From positions 1-64,000 of the forward strand of contig PMUP01000055.1 of assembly GCA_003166865.1 (NCBI GenBank): a stretch of DNA of 64,000 nucleotides, given 5' to 3'. This document shows positions 35,575-43,154 of the stretch, piece after piece. The first letter of the stretch is position 1. Each line of letters begins with the position of its first letter. The position numbers and the translations under genes are program-made. The notes under the pieces were generated by a model. That model was given only the letters and a program-made list of their open reading frames with translations. It made no database searches and was not told the origin of the DNA. Source of the DNA: Bryobacterales bacterium (lineage in GTDB: Bacteria > Acidobacteriota > Terriglobia > Bryobacterales > Bryobacteraceae).

Positions 35575-35939
35575 GCTTCTACTTTAAAGCCGGAGACCCC
35601 GATCGTGGCAAGATCGTGCCGAATGACCGGATTTCGTCACAAGTGGCGAACGGCCGTCTATTGTCTCTGGGATTTCTAAAACTCAAGGAGCCGGTCGGGA
35701 GGGAGTTCAGTAGGGAAAGTTACGCAGTTTCTTAGTTTGGAGAGTACGAAGGGGGAGTTAACTGGGGAACGACCTTTGCTCCTTGAGCTTCAAATGATTT
35801 CACGTGGTCGGTATTAGCAAGCCGGTCGCCAAAAGCGGAACACGCTTATTTCAGAGCTGTATGCCTCAAACTGCCTAGAAAAAATTACCGTATTGGAACG
35901 CCGCGCAGTGCAAATACGGTACTGGTTATCTAAAGGCCG
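35575..35939. other. Intergenic region, nothing recognised
   Basis: This stretch between the BtuF-like gene start and the end of the TolC-like gene holds no ORF with coding character. It is less GC-rich than its surroundings in places and has purine-rich runs near 35690-35765. The BtuF-like promoter must lie near 35580. No hairpin followed by a T-run was found for the TolC-like pair. Confidence 0.4.
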
Positions 35940-37838
35940 TCACTTGAGACCATCTGTCGGCTCCGGGGCAGCCGAGACGCGCTGGACTCTGCCGGCTCGT
36001 GCGTCTTCGAGGGCGACATGATTCACTTCGAGTGTAGTCCCAAGCGTCTGGTCCAGCGCCAAGCGAGCGTTGCTGAAATCAACCAACGCGGCAATCTCAG
36101 TCGACTGCGCGGCGGACAGGTCGCGTTGCTGCTGCACCACATTGAACGGCGTGGATGCTCCTCCCGCCAGTTTCTTTTGTTCCGCATCCAACAACTGCTG
36201 CTGCAGAATCCGGGTTTGGACGGCGGCGCGGTAACGGCCTCGAGCCTGCCGCAGGGCCACGCCGTAATTGGAAATATCGACTGCCACCTGATTCAGATCC
36301 TTGCTCAACTGGATCTGCGACTGGCGCAGTTGCAACTGGTCGATGGCAAAGTCGGCTTGCGCTTGATCGTTCCGCAGCGGGGCCTGGAAAACACCGGCAA
36401 CACGGTTGGTCGGGAAATTACGCCGTAACACCTGGCTGACGGCAGTGCCGATTCCTCCATCGAAGTAAGGGTTGGCGGTTTCAACGCCGAAGCTGCTCAC
36501 CGCAGTTCGCGGCGTACCCGACAAGCCGGCGGCGCTCTCGGCGGCGATGCCCAGCAACAAAGGCAGGATTCCGTTGCGGGTCCCCAGCGCTGAGATCTCG
36601 CTGCTGGTAATCCCCAAGCGTTCAGACGCCAGATCGCTGCGGTTGGCCAAGGCCGTTTGCAGCAGGTCTTTGAGAGGCGGGAGATCGTCGGCCTCCGGCA
36701 CGGCAATCCGATCGAGCGGAACAATTTGTACGGAAGCGAGCATCGGGTCCGCAATGCCCGTCCGGCTCAGGAGGTTCTTCAGTTGAACCTCTTGTAGCTG
36801 CAGATTGGTTTGGGAATTCACCAGGTCGTATTGGGCGCTCGCAAGTTGGGCCTCAGCGGTTGTGACATCCAGCCGAGCCATCGTTCCCGCCCGTTCCTGG
36901 ATCGCGCTGTTTTCAGAGAACTGTTCCGCGACTTCGACGGCGTTGGATTTCGCTTTGATATCTTCGTACCCGGCTGACAGCGCGTAGTAAAGATTGAGGA
37001 CTTGGTTGACCGTGCTGCTCACCTGAGTCTTGAAATTCTGCTCGGAAGCCTTGGCATTTAATTGACTTACTCGAATCGTGCGGGCGTTGACTCCGACTCC
37101 GAAGCCACGCAGGAGGTTCTGCTGGAACGTGATGGAGAGACTGGGCGCCGAGGAAGGATTCAGGACGTCGGTGGGCGCATCCTCGTTCAGATAGCTATCC
37201 CGATAACTCACGGTGACATTGCCGCCGATCAGGAACCCTTGCGCATAGGAGAAGGTGGAGTTCCGGGTGTTGGAAATGAGCACCGGAAGGACAGTCTGCG
37301 TCTCATTGGCTTGCGGCGCTGTCTGATGGCTGAGCACGGTGTTTTCCTGGATGGTGGGATCCAGCGTCTGGCTGATCGGGCCGATTTGAGCAATGGTCGC
37401 ATTGGTGGCGGAGGTGCCGGCGTTTGTGTTGCCTCCAGTGCTCACACCCGCGGCTGCCTGGCTTCCGGCGACCCCCTGGCCGTTGGCGACATTGCCGGCC
37501 TGGGCGGCGCTGCTCGGCACGCCAGGCAAAGCTCCGCCGGCGCGGGAACGCTCCAGCTGCCACTCGGCCAGGATCGGGTTATAGCGCGCAACTTCGATGT
37601 CCATATTGTTTTCGAGCGCGAGTGCGATGGCGTCCTGCACGGTCAAGTACAGCATGCCGGCTCGAACCAAATTGCCCAAGCGGCCGGAATTTACGAGGCG
37701 GATGGGCGGGATGTACGGAGGTAGGTAGGGACGCACCGCGACCAGCGCGGAAGGGCGCACCGGGTCGATCGTAGGTTCTTGCGCCGCGAGCAGGCCGAGC
37801 GAGCACGTAACGCACAATGCTGTCCGCAGCGCCGTCAT
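35940..37838 (-). CDS. TolC-family outer-membrane protein (second of tandem pair)
   Basis: The 632-residue protein has a signal peptide (LCVTCSLGLLAAQ), a family-typical YLTVQDAIALALENNMDIEVARYNP segment near residue 70 and two OEP repeats. The second covers about 400-620 (ALANRSDLASERLGI, LRNDQAQADFAIDQLQLRQSQ, LDAEQKKLAGGASTPFNVVQQQRDL, ALVDFSNARLALDQTLGTTLEVN). It forms a trimeric channel-tunnel in the outer membrane for efflux or secretion. It overlaps the upstream TolC-like gene by 4 bases (ATGA). No membrane-fusion or inner-membrane pump gene is adjacent. Confidence 0.92.
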   Translation of the reverse strand: MTALRTALCVTCSLGLLAAQEPTIDPVRPSALVAVRPYLPPYIPPIRLVNSGRLGNLVRAGMLYLTVQDAIALALENNMDIEVARYNPILAEWQLERSRAGGALPGVPSSAAQAGNVANGQGVAGSQAAAGVSTGGNTNAGTSATNATIAQIGPISQTLDPTIQENTVLSHQTAPQANETQTVLPVLISNTRNSTFSYAQGFLIGGNVTVSYRDSYLNEDAPTDVLNPSSAPSLSITFQQNLLRGFGVGVNARTIRVSQLNAKASEQNFKTQVSSTVNQVLNLYYALSAGYEDIKAKSNAVEVAEQFSENSAIQERAGTMARLDVTTAEAQLASAQYDLVNSQTNLQLQEVQLKNLLSRTGIADPMLASVQIVPLDRIAVPEADDLPPLKDLLQTALANRSDLASERLGITSSEISALGTRNGILPLLLGIAAESAAGLSGTPRTAVSSFGVETANPYFDGGIGTAVSQVLRRNFPTNRVAGVFQAPLRNDQAQADFAIDQLQLRQSQIQLSKDLNQVAVDISNYGVALRQARGRYRAAVQTRILQQQLLDAEQKKLAGGASTPFNVVQQQRDLSAAQSTEIAALVDFSNARLALDQTLGTTLEVNHVALEDARAGRVQRVSAAPEPTDGLK

Positions 37839-39724
37839 GGCTGGACGTCCTTCGGAAGAGTGGCCGGCAGCTCCGACGGCCGGGCAATGGTCCCAGCCAA
37901 GGCTTCGTCGAACGAAATGTTATTGGCTTCGAGCGTCCTACCCAAAGCCTGGTCGAGCCCGATGTGGGCGTGGCTGTAGCTCGCTAGGGCTTGCACCTCC
38001 GAGCTTTCGGCGCTGGCGAGATTTTGCTGATCCAGCACGATCTGGTAAGCGGTGGATGCTCCGAGGGCGAACCGTTTCTGGTCCGCTTCGAGAGTCTGCT
38101 GTTGAAGATCGCGCGCCTTGACGGCGGCGGCATATCGCGCGCGCGCCTGTTGCAGTGCGATCACCGCGTTCTGCACGTCCACCCGAACCTGGTTGATGTT
38201 CTGCTGAAGGCCGAGTTCGTTCTGCCGCAGATCGAGTTCGCTGGTCACATAGTCGGATTGCGCCGCGCGGTTGCGCAAGGGAATGTTCAGCGCGACACCC
38301 ACCGAATAGTTGGGAAAATTTCGGCGGAACTCCTGCGCCAGGAGGTTGTCATAACCGCCTGCCAGGTATTCCACACCGGGGGTTTGCTGGCCGAGCGGAG
38401 TGATCGTTCCGGTCAGCCCGTTGTTGGTCAGCTCCGCAAAGGCTTGCAATGTTGGTTTCAAGGCGTTCTTGATTCCCACAAGATTCAATTTGTTGCTATC
38501 GATATTCAGACGGCTCTGCGCGATCTCCGACCGGTTGGCGAGGGCCTGTTCCACCAATTGCTGGACGGGCGGCGTATCATCTTTGGCCGGAATGGTGATG
38601 CTATCCAGCGGAATGATATGCGCGTCCGCCAGACCGAGATTGGCAATCCCGTTGCGGCTGAGCGCGTTCTTCAGGACCGTCTCCTGCTGGAGCAGGTTGG
38701 TCTGCGATACCAGCAAATCCTGCTGGCTGACGTACACCTGAGCTTCGGCGCGAGTGACTTCGATGGCCGCGAGCGAGCCTGCCTCCACCTGCTTCCGGTT
38801 GTTGTCCAGAAGCTGTTCGGCGGCCGCCAGTTCGCGCTGCCGGGCGCGCTGGTCCTGCCAGAATTCAACCAAGTCCCAATACAGGTTGAGAACCGCGGAC
38901 ACAGTGGTGGCCACTTGTTGTTTGAATTGCAGATTGGTCACCTTGATATTGTTTTTCTGCACGCGGATGTTGCGCCCGTTCACCGCGGATCCGAAACCGT
39001 ACAACAGGTTCTGCGTCACCTGCAGATCCAAATAACCCGAGGTGTACGGATTGACGTCGAAAAACGCGCTGTTGACGTTGATGTGCTGATCGTACACGGT
39101 GAACTGGGCAGTCATTCCGAAGTCCCAGGCCTGCAGATACTGCGCCTGATAGGAGCGGCTGTTCTGGATCAACGCGGTGGTCCCGGTCAGGATGGTGTTG
39201 CTTTGCGGGCTGGTGGCATGCGCGAAATTCCCATATAAAGTAACGGTGGGATCGAACGACGAGATGGGCGGCCCCAATTGCGTCACGATGCCGCCACCGG
39301 AGCTGATACCCGCGCCGGCCGTACCGGCCGTGCCGATGTTGGTGACGGTGACTCCCGTCAGGCTGACGCTGGCCGGGCCCGCAGCCACGCCGACCCCGAC
39401 GCTCCGTAGCGCACCACCGGCTCGCGCGCGCCGCAACACCTCCTGAGCTAATAGAGGGCCGTAGCGCTGAACTTCGATGTCCAGATTGTTTTCAACCGCC
39501 AGGGCCACCGCGTCTTGAGCCGAGAGATATAGGTTTCCCGCGCGCAGCAGGGATTCCAGCCGCGGCGAATTGGCCAGGTTGACGGGGGGAACCGAGCGCG
39601 CTCGAAAGGGCCGCGTGAGGCGAGTGAAGGACCCCTGCGCCGGGTCGATCCTGACCGCGTTCTCGGCTGCGGCGGACCCGGCCAGCAGCAGCAACATGGA
39701 CCATCGTAAACGACAAAAGTGCAT
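37835..39724 (-). CDS. TolC-family outer-membrane protein (first of tandem pair)
   Basis: The start is taken at ATG 39724 (MHFCRLRWSMLLLLAG), which lies 9 bases after GGAGGT; the ATG at 39733 abuts that ribosome site and is unlikely. The 629-residue product has a signal peptide ending SAAA, a YLSAQDAVALAVENNLDIEVQRYGP block and the same OEP repeats as its neighbour (ALANRSEIAQSRLNI, LEADQKRFALGASTAYQIVLDQQNL, ALASYSHAHIGLDQALGRTLEAN). The pair clearly arose by duplication. A region around 110-170 that is rich in Gly, Thr and Val differs between the two. Confidence 0.92.
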   Translation of the reverse strand: MHFCRLRWSMLLLLAGSAAAENAVRIDPAQGSFTRLTRPFRARSVPPVNLANSPRLESLLRAGNLYLSAQDAVALAVENNLDIEVQRYGPLLAQEVLRRARAGGALRSVGVGVAAGPASVSLTGVTVTNIGTAGTAGAGISSGGGIVTQLGPPISSFDPTVTLYGNFAHATSPQSNTILTGTTALIQNSRSYQAQYLQAWDFGMTAQFTVYDQHINVNSAFFDVNPYTSGYLDLQVTQNLLYGFGSAVNGRNIRVQKNNIKVTNLQFKQQVATTVSAVLNLYWDLVEFWQDQRARQRELAAAEQLLDNNRKQVEAGSLAAIEVTRAEAQVYVSQQDLLVSQTNLLQQETVLKNALSRNGIANLGLADAHIIPLDSITIPAKDDTPPVQQLVEQALANRSEIAQSRLNIDSNKLNLVGIKNALKPTLQAFAELTNNGLTGTITPLGQQTPGVEYLAGGYDNLLAQEFRRNFPNYSVGVALNIPLRNRAAQSDYVTSELDLRQNELGLQQNINQVRVDVQNAVIALQQARARYAAAVKARDLQQQTLEADQKRFALGASTAYQIVLDQQNLASAESSEVQALASYSHAHIGLDQALGRTLEANNISFDEALAGTIARPSELPATLPKDVQP

Positions 39725-39793
39725 CCTGAGCATACCTCCAAGTTTGGCTAGAAGATCACTTGGCGAGCACCAAGCGGCCGTAGTTACACAGTA

Positions 39794-40576
39794 ATGTTAC
39801 ACAGTACGTTAAACTTGCCGTTGGGTGCTTCCGTGCGCCGAATCAAGATCATGGTGTGTTATGACGGAACCGACTATCACGGCTGGCAGGTGCAGCCGGG
39901 GTTGCCGACCATCCAAGGCGTGCTGGAAGCCGTGATCTCCGGAATTGAGGGATGCGCGGTGCAGGTGGCCGGTTCAGGCCGCACCGATGCCGGCGTTCAT
40001 GCACTCGGGCAGGTGGCGTCGTTTTCGATCGAGAATCCGATACCGTTGGACAATTTACGGCGCGCCGTGAACCGTCTGCTTCCGCGCGATATTCGCGTAC
40101 TGCACGTCGAGGAAGCCGCGCCCGATTTTCACCCGCGCTTCCAGGCCAAGCGGAAGACGTACGAATACCGCATCTTTCGCGGCGAGATCTGTTCGCCATT
40201 CGAGCGGCGCTACGTTTGCCATCATCCGTATCCGTTGGCTGTGGAGGAGATGATCGGCCTCGCACCGTTGCTGGAAGGCGAGCATGACTTCACGGCGTTC
40301 GCGGCGTCGGATGATCGCGATGAGTTGGAAGCGTCAAAGGTGCGGACTATTTATTGCTCGCGGCTAGCGCTCGAAGGCGATCGGTTGATCTATCGTGTCA
40401 CCGGAAGCGGATTTTTGAAGCACATGGTGCGCAATATCGTGGGTGTGCTGCTCGAGGCAGGGAAGGGAAACGTGGATCGCGCGGGGTTGCTGGCGCGCCT
40501 GGAACACGGTTGCGTGATTCCACCCGGGCCGACGGCACCGGCGCGAGGGTTGTTTCTGGTGTCGGTGGAGTATTGA
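39794..40576 (+). CDS. truA: tRNA pseudouridine synthase A
   Basis: The 260-residue protein has CYDGTDYHGWQVQPGLPTIQGVLE, the catalytic Asp in GSGRTDAGVHALGQVASF, and FLKHMVRNIVGVLLEAGKG near the end. TruA converts uridines 38-40 in the tRNA anticodon stem to pseudouridine. The ORF begins at ATG 39794, but a GTG at 39833 (VRRIKIMVCYDGT) gives the more usual N-terminus. A diverged copy of its last 80 bases lies at 43033-43112 upstream of the kinase gene. Confidence 0.94.
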   Translation: MLHSTLNLPLGASVRRIKIMVCYDGTDYHGWQVQPGLPTIQGVLEAVISGIEGCAVQVAGSGRTDAGVHALGQVASFSIENPIPLDNLRRAVNRLLPRDIRVLHVEEAAPDFHPRFQAKRKTYEYRIFRGEICSPFERRYVCHHPYPLAVEEMIGLAPLLEGEHDFTAFAASDDRDELEASKVRTIYCSRLALEGDRLIYRVTGSGFLKHMVRNIVGVLLEAGKGNVDRAGLLARLEHGCVIPPGPTAPARGLFLVSVEY

Positions 40577-40992
40577 GTGGGCCGTCCGGGGGGCTACACG
40601 TGGGAACCAGGTGACGGTTGCTACGAGCATGGGTGTGCGATGCTGACTTGTCGGTTTAATCAGGGAAGTTCCTTTAACGCCATTTAGCGTGAGCGTAACG
40701 TCGACGGGTGCCCTCCGGACGAATTTGTTCCGAGGCCGGGCCTGCCTGACGAAATCGGGAGCGGCGTGGCCGGACTCGCCTTCGATGCGCTGGCGTCGCC
40801 TTCCAGGCTAATGCTGAAAATGCAGCAGCCAAGGAACGAGCGGGCCGTCTTACCTCGCCACGATCAGATACGCGACCGTAATACGCAGGAATGTTCACCC
40901 TGCCGCGTTGGGAAACTCAGTCGGCAAGACAAGAAGGGCAGTTCATACACTCTTGCCCTCGGCTCTTGAACAGACTACGCTTTCTGATAGCG
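40577..40992. other. Non-coding stretch between truA and an orphan membrane gene
   Basis: No supported gene is seen. Small overlapping ORFs on both strands (40674-40898 minus, 40766-40969 plus) have low-complexity Arg/Ala-rich products and no ribosome sites. This stretch lies in the block that separates truA from the kinase gene and may be imported DNA. Confidence 0.4.
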
Positions 40993-42375
40993 ATGAATCT
41001 GAGCAATGAATCGTTTAGCACGTTGCGAGCAGCGCACCTTCTGAGCATCGCGGTGTCCGCAGCCAGTCTTATTCTGCTCTTCGCCCCGTTCGAAACCGAT
41101 TTTCGCGAGGCGCTAAATGAGGCTCGGGTTCTTAAGGAGCTGAGCACTTCCGGGTTTCAAAAGTACGCGCATGATGCACTTGGTTTAGCGATGGCGAGCC
41201 CAGAGTTCTTGCCTCGCTCGTCAAGGGGAAGCGTGTATGTCGGCGCGCAGTTAGTGTTCTTCATGAAAAACAAGATGTGCTGCCTTAGCCCCGAGCCGGC
41301 TAACGACTGGTCGGTTACACCTGCGCTCGCTTACGATCCGCCTCCGCTCGGTAGGCCTCTCCAAGATTGGCTGACGTGGATTAATCTTAAGACACCCGCC
41401 CGTTACTGGAGCCCGGACTGGGAAGACGCGCTCATTTCTCTGGACACACTTCACAAAGCAAACAGCATTCCGGGGGCTGCTCCGGTATGCGACGACGATA
41501 CTGACTGTACGCCAGCCGATCTGAGGGCGCTGAGCTTCTTCAGCGTGCGTCCTGACAATCCCCGCATGTCTGGCGAACGATGGTATAGGTTTCGAGCGTT
41601 TTTTGACCGAGCATTGCAGCGAAAGCCTCCTGCTCCTTGGTGGCAAGGTCTTGAGGATGCTCCTTCGAGCAAATTCGAAGAAAAAGCCCTGCTAGAGTCA
41701 CTCAACAGAGAGAAACGTTCGGTGATTGAAGGTTTTGTACGGGCATCCTCCGACATGGGCGAGCGTGTTCTGCCTCCCATCAGTGCTTGGATCACACATG
41801 CGCCTTCCACGCGAGCACTCTTCGGCTCCCCCTCCCGACCTGACGAACTCGGGATGCCGAATCTGAGAGAGCACTGGTCTGTACTTGCTACGAAACCGCT
41901 CGACGAGGCAATCGCATTCATGGAGCAGGAGCAGAGGCGTGTTAGAGATGTAAGTCTTTTTGGCGTCTCAGTTCCGGGTTCCCTCTGCCTGGTCGCGATA
42001 CCGCTAGCCTTCGCGGTGAGCCACCTCTATCTTCTCCTTAACTTATCCTCCTGTATTGACGCGGTAACAACAATGAAGGAAGCGCCAAACGACCATTTCC
42101 CGTGGATAGGACTGTACGGTGAGCCTCTTGCACGAGTGGTGACTTCTTGGAGCATTACCTTAATTCCCGCCCTCTTGACCGCGCTTCTAATACTCCGATA
42201 TCACGGTCGGCTCGGCTTGTCTTCAAGCCTCCCGGCAGGCCTGCTTGCAGTGACAGCCCTCGGTCTCGGGTGGCAGGCATCCCGGTCGACCGCGAAATTC
42301 CGAGCGTGTTTGTCGGCATTGCGCGTCCGACAGGGGGACGGCCGCGATTCAGCAAACAACCTGACGATCGATTGA
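40993..42375 (+). CDS. Orphan membrane protein of unknown function
   Basis: ATG at 40993 (MNLSNESFSTLRAAHLLSI) gives 460 residues and places a membrane helix at about 13-30; the ORF could extend to 40891. A large soluble part (about 31-335) follows, with two possible disulfide regions (MCCLSPEP and VCDDDTDC). Three or four C-terminal helices come next (VSVPGSLCLVAIPLAFAVSHLYLLL, WSITLIPALLTALLIL, LPAGLLAVTALGLGW). I recognise no family. Its base composition is visibly more AT-rich and less codon-biased than its neighbours, and it lies in the block bounded by truA and the dtxR/truA scar, so it may be imported. Confidence 0.7.
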   Translation: MNLSNESFSTLRAAHLLSIAVSAASLILLFAPFETDFREALNEARVLKELSTSGFQKYAHDALGLAMASPEFLPRSSRGSVYVGAQLVFFMKNKMCCLSPEPANDWSVTPALAYDPPPLGRPLQDWLTWINLKTPARYWSPDWEDALISLDTLHKANSIPGAAPVCDDDTDCTPADLRALSFFSVRPDNPRMSGERWYRFRAFFDRALQRKPPAPWWQGLEDAPSSKFEEKALLESLNREKRSVIEGFVRASSDMGERVLPPISAWITHAPSTRALFGSPSRPDELGMPNLREHWSVLATKPLDEAIAFMEQEQRRVRDVSLFGVSVPGSLCLVAIPLAFAVSHLYLLLNLSSCIDAVTTMKEAPNDHFPWIGLYGEPLARVVTSWSITLIPALLTALLILRYHGRLGLSSSLPAGLLAVTALGLGWQASRSTAKFRACLSALRVRQGDGRDSANNLTID

Positions 42376-42833
42376 ATGCTGTCTGCCGCCCGCGCAGGCG
42401 TTATTCGGAGCGATGCGATTTCGCTTGTGCCCATGGCTCCAAAGCGTCTCGATTGAGCACAGAACATTGTCGTTGATGGTGGTCGCGACATAGGGCGAAT
42501 GTACCTCCAGCAACGGATCTGACCGGCGCCGTCGTGACATCGAGCAGGACGCCTTACTCAGCGGTCGTGTTCTTGAAGTGCGTCCTCCGCGCCCGCTTCG
42601 AGGGTCACCGCCTTCGCCCAGAACAAAAGGGCGGATCGAAGATAGATGAACACCTGGCCGTTTCACGCCGCTTGGCGCCGAGTGGACCCGCTTCACCTCG
42701 CTCGCAAACGGTCCCCAACGTGGGCGTGGTTGTGGACAGCCCGAAGTCTGATTCTGGGAAGCTTGCGGATCACAACAAGAAACGCACTCACCGCCGTCTA
42801 TGCCATTCCGATCACGATACAATCAGACTTGGC
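42376..42833. other. Non-coding stretch before the dtxR/truA scar
   Basis: No gene with recognisable domains is present; ORFs on both strands (42349-42822 minus, 42534-42974 plus) lack family features. From about 42803 the sequence becomes a near copy of the promoter region of the intact dtxR gene (matching from 45711), including its ATACAAT -10-like box. Confidence 0.45.
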
Positions 42834-43032
42834 GTGAAAATCACGGTCTCCAAGGAGAATTACCTCAAAGCGATTGCGGAAGCCGAAAGCGAAGGTGAGC
42901 GTGTCATTCCGGCCACTTTGGCCAACCGGCTGAACGTTTCGGCGCCGCGTTCACCATGGCCATCAAGCGCTTGAAGCGGGACGCATTGATCCGCACCGGC
43001 CGCGATGGGACCCTTTCACTCACTGCGGCCGG
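42834..43032 (+). pseudogene. dtxR-like gene fragment (5' part, frameshifted)
   Basis: From the GTG at 42834 this copies the first 199 bases of the intact dtxR at 45739, at about 90% identity by eye, and the upstream 30 bases also match. One base is lost near 42947 (GCGCCGCGTTCACC here, GCGCCCGCCGTCACC in the intact gene), so the helix-turn-helix frame is broken. The copy stops at GGCCGGG, where sequence related to the end of truA begins. It cannot make a working repressor. Confidence 0.9.
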
Positions 43033-43112
43033 GCCTGGAACCCGGCTGCGCGATTCCCCCCGGGCCGACGGCGGCAGCGCGGGGGTTGCTTCTGATATCG
43101 GTCGAGTATTGA
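43033..43112 (+). pseudogene. truA 3'-end fragment
   Basis: These 80 bases align with the last 80 bases of truA (40497-40576) with 68 identities by my count, including the final GAGTATTGA. Read in the truA frame, the copy is open and gives LEPGCAIPPGPTAAARGLLL. Only five residues differ from truA and the other changes are silent. That pattern means it diverged while part of a working truA and was truncated later. It is directly upstream of the kinase gene. Confidence 0.88.
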
Positions 43113-43154
43113 GGGTGCGCGACGCTATCGCGATGGTAGAATCGTTCGTCACTC

